Shown here piece by piece: positions 51,901 through 63,900 of a DNA stretch of 64,000 nucleotides. Position 1 is the stretch's first letter. The number at the start of each line of letters is the position of its first letter. This DNA is from UBA5239 sp031548025 (GTDB lineage: Bacteria > Verrucomicrobiota > Lentisphaeria > Victivallales > Victivallaceae), in assembly GCA_031548025.1 (NCBI GenBank), contig JAVBRM010000079.1, positions 17,533 through 81,532 of the forward strand, read 5' to 3'. A program made the translations under genes and the position numbers. Below the pieces are notes generated by a model. That model ran no database searches. It was not told where the DNA came from and saw nothing but the letters and a program-made list of their open reading frames with translations.

Positions 51901-54900
51901 TTTGACGCCAACTATGCCAAGGACGGCGCCGGCGTTTATATTAAAGACGCTGTTTCGGCTTATTTCTATAACGTTACCTTCGGCGAAAACTTCAGCAATG
52001 CGCTCTATGTGGTGCAATTGACCGGCGATGCCGGGTTGAAGCTGAATTTCGTCACTTTCGGTTACAACAACCAGAAGCTTATCCATGTGTACGATAATAT
52101 TACTCTGGGTAACGGTACCGCGTCCGCGCTGTATTACGGTTCAGGTAATTTGACCGTTTCCAACAGTATCTTCTATGAAGAAAACGACACCGTGGCTCCG
52201 GTGATTCTGGCTGACGGCGTGATTGTAGTTCAGAGCAACAATAACGTATTCTACCGTTTCGACGCCTACACCGGCGCAGCTGATTTGGTCAGTGGTACTG
52301 CGAAAACTATTGAAGCCTATCGCTGGAATTCTGCCGGCGGCCAGGAAGGGGCGGTCCTTTATGACAACGGCAATATCGTCGGAAATGATGACGCTACGAA
52401 CTTCTTCATTCAGGACAACCTCTATCTCGCCAATGAGATGGACTATCACGGCAACTCCCTGAGCCGTTCGCTGGCTCTGGAAGCACGCGACAGTATCGCG
52501 ATTCATTATCTGGTAAACGGCGTGGAAACCGCCGCGGGTAAAGTGGATGAAACGGTCATTTACGATCAGCGCGGCAATCTGCGGACCGGGATTTCCGTGG
52601 TTGAAACCTTCTATTATTATGAAGTCGACGCCAACGGCTTCGGTCGTATGTACCAGGTGGTTCGTGACAGCCAGCAGATTGATTTTGTCTCCAAGACGGA
52701 GATAGAAGGGTATCAGATCACCGGGCTTGACGGCGTGGTTTATAAATTCAACGGCAATACCGGTAAGTGGGACGTTTATGTCAACAACGTATATGGCGGC
52801 ACGCTGAAAACTGCTGCCGGCACCGCGTTCCAACTGGATGCGGTCGCAGTTGACGTGGCTTATGTCTTCTATCGCTATCGCGCAGCTACCGAGGAGGTGG
52901 CGGGCGCCTGGGAAAAGGTCACGGTAAAGGACAATAACACCATCATAGTCGACTTGACGGATGATGAAGCGAGCAAGATCATGAATAAGATCGGCGGCAT
53001 TCGGACGAGTATGGGTTCGTTTGAAGCGAACTTCTATATGATTGTCACGACTACCGAAGATAATGATTTGAACGCGGATTGGTATGTCCAGCCGGAAGGC
53101 AGCACCTGGCATAATATCGATGCGGCATTGACTGGAAACAGCAGCAATACCATCGATCAGGCTGGAATTACTTTGCGTGAAGCTATCTTCTGGATCGACA
53201 ATTATTCCATCGTGGACTTGACTCTTGATCCGGACATGCTGGAATACGGTATCGACAGCAATACCTTGAGTGAGTTCAGTGTGGCGGATTCCACCAACTC
53301 CAGCGGTCGCTTCATCATCGACGCCGACCGTTATGTCAAGATTGCCGACGCCGTGATCTACAGTGAAACCGGCGCGAAATTTACCTTGACCGCCGGCCAG
53401 ATCGAAATTCACAAGGATGTGGTAATCGGCATGGTCGACGGTTATGCGGGTTGGAGCAATTTCCAGGCCGACAATACCTTCATGGCTCAGGATGATGCCC
53501 GCCGGGTGGAAATCAACTCCAAGGATACGACCGGGATACAGGACCGGGCTTTCTTCATCGCTTATGATGAAGATCGTACCCGTGTGAATGAAAAACATTA
53601 TTATGACTTGAATTGGCGCAATACCGCGGTCGCCGGTTTCAACAACCTGACGATTACCGGATACAAAGACAGCGCCGTCGCTATAACCCAAAATTCCTAC
53701 TATGGCTTGGGCGGCGGTATTTACAATCAAGGCGTTCTGACTCTGCATAACGTCGTGGTCAAGGATTCGGTTGCCACAAATAAGAATGCAATCGTTACAG
53801 GTGACTACCAAGGATATGGCGGCGGTATTTACAACGCCGCGGATTCGGATCTTTATATCTATGATTCGACCATTGAAAACAACCTCGCTCAGGCAGTGGA
53901 TATTCTCAAAACTGAAGATTCCGGCTGGGGCGGCGGTATTTTCAACAATGGCAGAATGGAGATTTACCGTTCCGCAATCATCGGCAATATTGCTGAAGGA
54001 TTCGGTCTGGCTCCGACTGATCCGCGTTCCAGTAGGCCTTCGACAGGTATTGGCGGTGGTCTGTATATTGCTGAAGGCGCTACGGTCTTTAAAAACGGAT
54101 GGTATTCAGATCAAGCCAGTTTTACGCTTATTGAAGCGTCGACAATCACCAAGAATGATATTCTCAAGAGTGCGGGTATCGTCACCGGACTTGACGCTGC
54201 CGCGATGTCGATTAATGGTGGCACTGTGATTCTGAATGGTAACACGATTGCTTATAACTCCGTGTCGATTTTTGAATCCGGTATGGCGTCCGGTTACGCG
54301 GTGGTAATCAATTCCGGCAATGTGACGATGACCAATAATATCATTGCCGAGAACTATACCGAAGATCTGCCCTCTCCGCAACGTAAGGACATCTATTATA
54401 ATGGCGGAACCATTCATGGCGGCAACAACATCATCGGCTGGCGCAACAAGCCGGCTTTTGAAACGGCCTTCACGGTTGATTCCGGATATGTCGATAACCG
54501 TTACGGTACCGACGACGTCGGTTTCGTGGATCAGCTCAACATGGCCGGCAATGACGACTTGAAGTACAACGGCGGCATGACCAAAAACTATCGACTCGGT
54601 TCCGGCAGTATCGCCATCGGCAACGGCAATTATGTCTCCGATGCTTTTGACCAGCGCAATCTGAGTGCCGGTACCAATCAGGTCCGGAGCACGATCGGTG
54701 CTTACGAAATGTTGACTTATGTGGTTGCCGACAGTTCGCAGGTCGACCAGGCTTTAGGTACTGGCGGTATCAATTATGACTATGAATACTATTTTGATAA
54801 AGAGAGCGGCAGACTGAATATCGGCCGCCAGGGCTGGATGCATAACTTGCGCAATGCCCTGTATCTGGCTGACCAGGGAGCAGAGGTTATCATCAATATC

Positions 54901-57900
54901 ATTGAAGGCAGTGAAACCTTCGTGCTGGCGGCAGGCGCCGGCGATCTGCAAATCTTCAACAGTATAACTGTTACCGCGGTTGGCGAAAACGGTAAGGATC
55001 TGCGGTTGATGGTCGATGCTCTCGGCAAGTCCCGGGCGTTCAAGATCGACAATGCCGATTCGGACGTTCCGACCGGTCATGCCGTCCATGTAACCATGAG
55101 CGGTTTCGATATCCGCAACACCAATGCCGGTTCCGGCAACGGCGGCGCCATTTATGTGAACGGCGAATTGACGCTGTACAACATGAATATCGAAAACAGC
55201 CAGACCTCCGGCTCTGGCGGTTCGATCTATTCGACCGATACATTGTACATGAAAAATGTCAATATCAATATCAGTCATGCCGGTGCGAACGGTTCCGGCG
55301 GAGCGATTTATATCGAAGCGGGCGACCTGACGATCCTCAATTCGTCGATTGCTGTAACCAGCGCCAAATCAGGCGGAGCGATTTATACCGCCAACTCGCC
55401 GACTATTATCATCAGCAATACCCGTATTGACGGAGCGACGGCTACCGATGGGCACGGAGGCGCGCTTTATCTGGCAGGCCGCATTGCCGAGATTACCGAA
55501 AGCCAGGTTGTCAATAGTAAAGCGACCAAGGGCGACGGCGGCGGCATTTACTTCAGCGGCACTTCCCTCACCATGGATAAGGTGGCGGTCGGCCAGCTCA
55601 GCAATAGTGACGGTGTTTTCCATGCTCAGCGCGGCGCCGGTATCTTTATCGACAACGGTGACTTGAGCATGACCAACAGTACCGTGTCGAATAACTGGGC
55701 GTCGAATATCGGTGGCGGTATCTTTATGCTGAACCAAAACAGTATTTACCTGAACTTTGTGACCATCGCAAACAACGTGGCGTTCAACGAAGGCGGCGGT
55801 ATCTTCCAGACCTACGGTTCGTTCCAGATGAACAACAGTATCCTGGCTCAGAACTGGAAAGGATCAGTGGGCGGCGCTTTCAACGATTATTATGGTGGAA
55901 ATAGCATCAGCTTCAGCAATTCCAATAACAACCTGGTCGGCGTAACCAATAAGACAAATGTTTCATTTGGCGATAAGTCGCTGTTCGTAAGCAATCAGGC
56001 CGAGTTGGACGAATATGCGCTGATTGAAAATCTGGCCAACAACGGCGGGCAGACCTATACCGTGTATGTGGCCTTGAAGGTCAGCAAATCTCAGAACCTG
56101 GCCGATAACAGCGGCGTTTATGAGGTGGAAACCGACCAGCGCGGTGTCGACCGGCCGACTCCGAATCCGGAGGAAGGTATCTATGTTTATGTCGGAGCTT
56201 ATCAGAGCAACAACAAAGTCTATTTCTTTGTGGCTGGAGATAATAATGATGCCAATAATGTCGATAACTGGTACTTGGAAAAAGGCAAACCGGAAACCCG
56301 ATATGATAAGAAAACTTTCCTCTATGCCGATTATGAATTCGTCATTGATGATGACAATGCGGTTGTTCGGGAAGGTGTCAAATACGAGGATCAGGAAGTC
56401 GGCTGGACGGTCGATTCCGGTTCATCGGTCCGGGTCAAGGGTGGCGAAGCCGGCAAGTACGGCATATTGACGATTGAAGCCGGTGCGGTGGCAACGCTCA
56501 ATATCAGTGTAGAAGCCTCCGGCGTGCTGGAAATTTACGGCGCTCTGACCATTTACGAAAGCTCTTTAGTCAATGGCGGTACCGTTATCCTGTCTGGAGA
56601 AGGAACCCTGCGTAGTACCAGTTCTGCTTCCAGAGTCGCGATCGAGCAGGGGAGCAATTCGACCCTGGTGCTGGATATCGCCGATCTCAGCGGATTGAGC
56701 ATCAGCAGCAGTTCCGGTACGATCAATACGGTCAAATACACCTATGACGGCGATCAGGCTATTCTCAACGCCAATTATTACAATCTGGTGATAATCGGGG
56801 AAGGGACCAAGTCTTACAGCGGTAATACGCTTTCGGTAAACCGGCTGGTTCTCTCCGATGACACCAGCAAGCAGTATATCGGCGAGCGTGTCGACGGTAC
56901 CTTTGAAATGAAGGGATCCAATCAGCAGGAAGGTACCGGTAAACTGGTGATCCAGGATAATATCGTGGCCGGCACGGGAACGGTTATTTTCAGCAATACC
57001 GGCGCTGATCAAGTGGTTACCACGGTCAGCACTTCCGGTAATGTTCTCAATTATTATAACTTGATCTTGAGCGGCGGTAACAAAATTGCCGAGACCGGAG
57101 CTCTGGACGGAACCATGTTTGCCAATACATTGTCCGTAACCAATGATCTGACCATATTCGGCGAGCTCGAACTGAGTATTCAGGGAGTCGCCGATGTGGC
57201 TGACAATGTCGGCAGTTTGCATGTCGGCAATATCCTGAGTTTCTATGCCAACGCCCAGGAAAAACAAAATGGCGGCGACGCCACCGGTACCGGCAAAGTT
57301 TATCTTGACGGCGACTTTGTCGTCGTCGACATGGCCGCTGGGTACAGCACCATCGTTTACAACAACGCCAAGGGTGGCACCCAGGAAGTTACCGGGGTCA
57401 CTTATTATAATCTGCAATTCATCAACAACGGTACCCGCAAGGGCTCCGGAGATGTTATTGTGCTGAATGATCTGTTGATCGACAGCGTGGCTATGGAAAA
57501 CACCATTGAAGCCGAAATCACCGGTAATCTGTCGGTTAACGGTGTCCTGACCTTGACCAACAACGCGACTTTGAAAGTGGTTGACGACGGCAGCGGCGTC
57601 AATGGCAATATCTATGCCGATACCCTGATCATGCAATATGTTACTTATGATGACGACGCCAGCAATGCAACCTGGCTGTATGTCGACGGCGTTCTGGACG
57701 TGGGCAAGGATGAGAACGGCAATTATAAATTCGGCGGCGGCACCTATATTGATATGGTTACTCTGGGAAGTACCAGCACGGTCGTATATTCCGGTGATCG
57801 TGAGCAGCAGATCATTGCCCTGAATTATATGCATCTGCAGACCAGCGGCAATGGCGTCAAAAAATGGGCCATGAATGAAGATTCCGCCGATAATCCTTAT

Positions 57901-60900
57901 GGACGGGTTTTTACCGACGTAAGAATCAAGGCAGGATCGACTTTCTGGACTGACCAGATCTTGCATAATACCGTCGAAGGTTTGCCGTCAAATTATGTGG
58001 TCAGTATTCATATCGAAGCCAACGGCAATCTCTATTTTGCCGGTTCTGACGACAGCGAAGACAACCTGTATCACGTGATCAAGAGCGGAGTACAGGTCGG
58101 TTGGGATGACGGCGCAATGATTACTTATGGCGGCGATCTGCATCAGGTCTTGCAGAATAATTGGGACTACAGCAATGTCGTTCTGGTACTGGACAGCGGT
58201 GATGAAGGTAACCCCGACAACAACACCAAGCAATACGACGGCACTCTGACCGTTGGCAGTCTGATCCTGTTGAACAATGCGATTGGCGATATCAACGGCG
58301 ATCTGGTGATTGGCGGAATCGAATCCATCGGAAATCCGGGGTATCTGAGTTTTGCCGACGATCCGTATACCAAGGTCGTCAGCACCGCGGAATTGCGCCT
58401 GGCCGGCAATCTGACTTTCGCCGATGAGGCCACGTTCTTTGCCGGCAACGGCACCATGCATTTCGACGGCGAAGGAGATGACTTCAGCCAGACGGTCAAT
58501 AATCTGGAATATTATAACCTGCAGATATCCAACAGTGACAAGCTGCTGGCAAATGATAAGGTTACATCCGTAAAGAACCAGTTCACCTTTGCTAACGGCG
58601 CCGCCTTGTTGATCCAGTCTCAGGATTTGTACTTCTTGAGCGGTTCTTCAATAATCGGCAACTTCGGCGCCGATGGTCAGTATTTCATCTTCAACGATGT
58701 CGAGGATACCGAGGTGACCGGCGGCCGGGTGGTGATTACGCTCAATGCAAATGAAAAATACAGTATCACCGCGGGCAGCGGCAATACCGGAAGCAGCTAT
58801 TGGAACAAGATGGAATTCACCAACGGCGCAGTCGAACAGGATATCAGCATTCATGTACAAGATGCTTCGAGTGCCGATGAAACCTTCATCAAGCAAATAT
58901 TTGCCATCGACTACGATAGCGCCAATGAGCTTTCATTCAACGTAACCGCGACCAATGCCGCCGGTGAAAGATACAATGACTATTTCAAGGCGTTGTACAA
59001 AGAAACGCTCGAAAACGGTTGGGAATGGGTCGAAAATTGGTATGCCATTTCCGGTTATATGCAGCTTACCGGCGAAGGCAACTACATGTTCGGTACGGTT
59101 AACGTCGACGATCTGCTCGCCGGTTCCGGACTCGATCCGCTGGTTGTTACCCAGACCGGTGACTACGGTTACTATTACGATCCGAGCAAGGATCGGTTGA
59201 GCCAGGTCGGTACCTTGCGTTTCGCCGTTGAATATTCGAATATGACGACAGGTCTCCAGAATATTACTTTCGAAGTGAATGAAGTCCATTTGAATTATGG
59301 CGAGCTGAGAATCAGCGATAATCTGATTATCGGCAGCATGGACCGTTATGGAATTACGATCTACCAGGAACAGGGCGTCGGGCTTGCCGACGGCAAATCC
59401 GGTCAGCGTATTTTCGCGATTGTCAGTCCGGATGCCGACATTTATGTCAAGATCATCGGCCTGACTCTCACCGGCGGCGATGCGACCCATATCCAAACCG
59501 CCGACGGTTATGCCAACGTCAACGGCGGCGGCGCGATCTACAACGAAGAAAGTCTGGAACTGGTCCGGGTAACCTTCAATGACAACAAAGGTATCTATGG
59601 CGGAGCTCTTTACAATGCCGAAAACGGCGGAGTCCTGATCACCGATTCAACCTTTACCAATAACAGTGCCACCTACGGCGGCGCGATCTACAATAACTCC
59701 GTGGTTACGGTTGATTCCAGCACGGAAACTCCGACCTACACTCTGACTCAGGGTGGAATTCAGATTTACCGTTCGCTTTTCGCTTACAATGATGCGAGTA
59801 AGGGTGGTAGCGCGATTTATAATAACTACGGTCTGGTTTATGCCGACAACTCGACTTTCGCCCACAATACCGGCGGTTCGGTCGTGGAAAATGCCGCTTA
59901 TACCAGCACTGTGCTGACAAGCGAGCAAGTCGCCGCCATCAACAGCAAGAGCGGTTTGACTTTCATGCACATCACCATGGCTTATAACGATCTCAACGGC
60001 GGTTACGCCATTGCCCTGGGCAGCAATACCAGTCTGTATCTGGAAAGTTCGATCATCACTCATGGAGACAATAGTGTCGGTCAGGGGACCGGCGCGGTGT
60101 ACAACAATATCAGTAACTATGTCGGAGCTTTGGTTGACGGCATGTTCGCCAATGACGGCGAATTGGTCGACGAAGGCGGCTGGACTAACGTTCTGGCCAT
60201 TGACGGAACAAATAGCTGGGTTCAGACGAACCTGCTCAACAAAGTCAGCGGTATGTATGAAACCGACCAGCGCGGTTATTTCACTTATGAAGATAAACGC
60301 GACCTCGGGGCTTACGAATACAAGGGCGGTATCGCCCGCAACGTGACCACCGGTCAGGTTTACTACAGTCTGAGTGAACTCAGCGGAGCATCTTCCGGGA
60401 GCGTGGTCGAATTGGCCGGGTCTAGAATTATCGTGAATTCGTCACTCGTCCTGAGCAAGAATCTTTATCTGCTCGGCGCCGACAGCGGCCTGACTTTCCT
60501 GGACGGCAAGGCCTCAGCTTATACCATTACCATTAATGGCGGACAGGTGGTGTTCAACGACTTGACATTGATTAATTTCAATCTGGGCGGAGCCACTACC
60601 GGCGCGATCAATGTCGCCAAAAACGGTACTCTGATTATGGAACGCGTTTCCGTTCAAGGTATCACCAACGGCGCGGCGGCGGTAATGGTCAGCACGGGCG
60701 GTCTGCTTTATGTCGACCGCGGCAATTTCTACGGCAACAGCGGTTCGGCCGCGGGCGCCATCTACAACAATGGCGGGACCACGATCCTTGAACGTACTAC
60801 CGTAAGATATAACAACTTCGTCGGCAACGGCGGGGCGATTACCAGCACCGGCGGTACTCTGATTATTTCCGGTTCGTCGATTTACAATAATAACCTCGAC

Positions 60901-63900
60901 GTCAAGGGACGCGGTATTTATGTAAGCGGCGGCAATCTGGAAATGGACAACACCACCATCGCCTTTACCGACGGCGCACTGTATTTCAACGGCAATATCA
61001 TCAAGCTGACCAATAACACCTTTGCCTACAATGTCAATACTACTGATGTGAACATTGTTGCCAAAGAAGCATATTTGGTCAACAACTTGGTCCAGGCAAC
61101 GGTTAACAATGCCTCGCTGTTCTCCGGAAACGGCAACATCGTAGTGACCGGTGATGTCAATTACTTTGCCGACAAGATGATGATTGATCATGGCGGCTAT
61201 GTCAAGACCTTGGCCCTGAATTATTATCTGACCGACAGTCAGGGAAATATTCTGACCACCGATACCTGGGTATGGAATGAGGAGCAACAAGCCTATATTC
61301 TCGTGAAGGTCAATCGTACAAATAACGCCATCAACGGCGGCGTCAGCGGCGGTACAACCAGTGACGCTCGCGGATACGATGCGAACGGAACCCGCGACGT
61401 CGGCGCCTATGAGTACAATGGCTATATCGGTTATTATTACCAGTATTACGATACGGTGGCCAACCAGACCACCGACCTGTCCGGTTGGGTGGGTATATCT
61501 TCGCTCTCCGATATTTCGAACATCGCTTATTCCAACGCCGGCAAAAACGAACTCATCATTCAGTTGAACAATACCCGAATCCGAGTCAACGGCGCCGAAA
61601 TTCAACTCTTTACGGTGATCGAGAGCAGTTTGACCGCCAGAACGGTCAATCTCTATGGATCGGAACTGGGCGGGACTGTGCTTGACGCCGCGTATGGTTC
61701 TCAGGTTATCACAGTAGTCGGCGCCAAGGCGCAGGATGGCGATAAGCAGTTCTATATGATGGGTAGCCTCAACATTCAGCGGATAACCATGACCAAGGGC
61801 TTTACTACCGGAAACGGCGGTGCCATCGGTTACAGATATGGAAGCTATGGCGCTCTTAGTGCCAATTCCGGCAGCGGTGCCATCTCTATTACCGAGTCGA
61901 CTCTCAGCAACAATATCGCGGTCGGTTCCGGCGGAGCGATCTGGGCCGACAATATCAAGGAGCTCGTCAACCCCATATACACGATCAAGTCATCGCTGAT
62001 CAGCGGCAACGTGGCGGTGAAAGATGGCGGCGCCATCGGTAACCAGGGTACTGTCAGTGTTGACAATGTGACCATGGCCAACAACACGGCTTACGGCGAC
62101 GGCGGAGCGATCTCGATTGCCAAGGGTGAAAGCGCGGCCAAAACCACGATCAGCAATTCGACGATATCCTTCAACCATGCTTTCGGTCATGGCGGCGGTA
62201 TCAGCAACAACTCCGTCCTGGACAGTGTTACCAATACCATTCTTGCCCGTAACCGCAGTATGGATTTGATCGTCAAGGCCGATTTCTCCGACACCGGCTA
62301 TGCTTCGGATTATGCGAAATTGCTTTCGATTTATGAATCCGGGCATGACTATTACGCTTATGTGGCTGAAAATGGCGAGTATGCCAAGATTACCGCGGAA
62401 AGCTCCAATATTGTCGAGTACCAGAACGGTCACAATATTGCCGCCCGCGAAAATACCGAAATCAAGGACAAAACTATTTTCTTCGGCAAAATGTTCTGGG
62501 AAAAGGAAAAAAATACTTATACCTTGAAACAGACCTCCGGCGACGTCCTGAAAATCGGTATCGCCAACGGCAAAACCGGCGATTATATCTTTACCGACGG
62601 TATTCTCCGCGACAACGGCGGCTGGTCCTATACTCTGGCCACCAAGCAGGATAATATCGGTATGGATAAAGGTACCGGCAGCGATGTCGACCAGCGCGGT
62701 TATCTGGTCAACTCCCCCAGCTCGACCGTCAAGAAAGACATCGGCGCTTATGAATGGGGCGGCGGCGTGGCGAAAATCGGCGACAATACCTACAGCTCAT
62801 GGGCTCAGGCTATTGCCGCGGCCAGAGACGGCAGTGTAATCGAACTGGTCAACTCCAGAATCATCGGTTACAATGCGGTTACCTCCGGTGCTTACAACAT
62901 CACCGTCCAGACGATGTCCGACGGTACTCCGACTCTGTATACCATGGCTTTGATCGATGCCAGAAGCCGTGGCCGGATCCTGGATCAGAACAGCTCCAAT
63001 GGATCGATAACCTTCGATTACGTGATGATGCAGAACGGATTTACCACTGCCAGCGGCGGCGCGATCTATGCGACCGGAACTGTCACTCTGAACAATTCCA
63101 GCATCTTCACGACTTTTGCCGCAATCAACGGCGGAGCGATCTTTGCCAACGGTGCGTTGAATATCAACAGCACCGGATTCAAGCTCTCCTCCGATGCGAC
63201 TGACAAAATCATCTACGGTTCCCGCTTCATCAGCAACCGCGCCCTCAACGATGGCGGTGCGATTTATGTGAGCGGCGGTTATTTGACCATGGAAGGAATT
63301 CAGGAAGAACGCGACCGGCTCCGGAACCTCTTTGTCAGCAACAGCGCCGGCAATCAGGGCGGTGCGGTATTTATGGTCAACACCGGCGCCGATTCCTCGA
63401 TGGAATATGTTACCTTCCGGAATAACTCGGCCATACAGGGCGGTGCTTTCTATGCGCAATCCGCGTATGACATCTATTTCGAAAGAGCAACTTTCGAAGG
63501 TAACATCGCCCTCCACGACGGCGGCGCTTTGTATGCCGGCATGGAAGCCCAGTTGTCAATGCATTCGACTTATCTCTACAATAACCATGCATTGAACGGC
63601 TCCGGCGGCGCCTTGTATGTAAGTAGTAACGGCAACGGTTCGTTCGTGTTCTATACTCCGGGATATGTAACTTCCGGCGAAGCCACGACCATCGTTTCCA
63701 CTTATGGCGACGCATACAACAATACTGCCTCGAAGAATGGCGGAGCCTTCTACTTCAGCGGTCTCTATGGCGATGCCAAGTATATCGACAGCGACGATCA
63801 GGGCGAGAGCGCGAATGCTTCGATTCTGTTCTACACCGGCGGCGTCAATGTTGACGTGGATCTCCGCTATAACACGGCTGGCCAGAACGGCGGAGCCGTT

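Noticed and set aside
52141..53811. 556-codon open frame on the minus strand
   Set aside because: Antisense shadow of the beta-helix block; its sequence is a translation of GGAIYN codons in reverse, with no recognisable domain.
56566..57966. 466-codon open frame on the minus strand
   Set aside because: Antisense shadow of array II for the same reasons.
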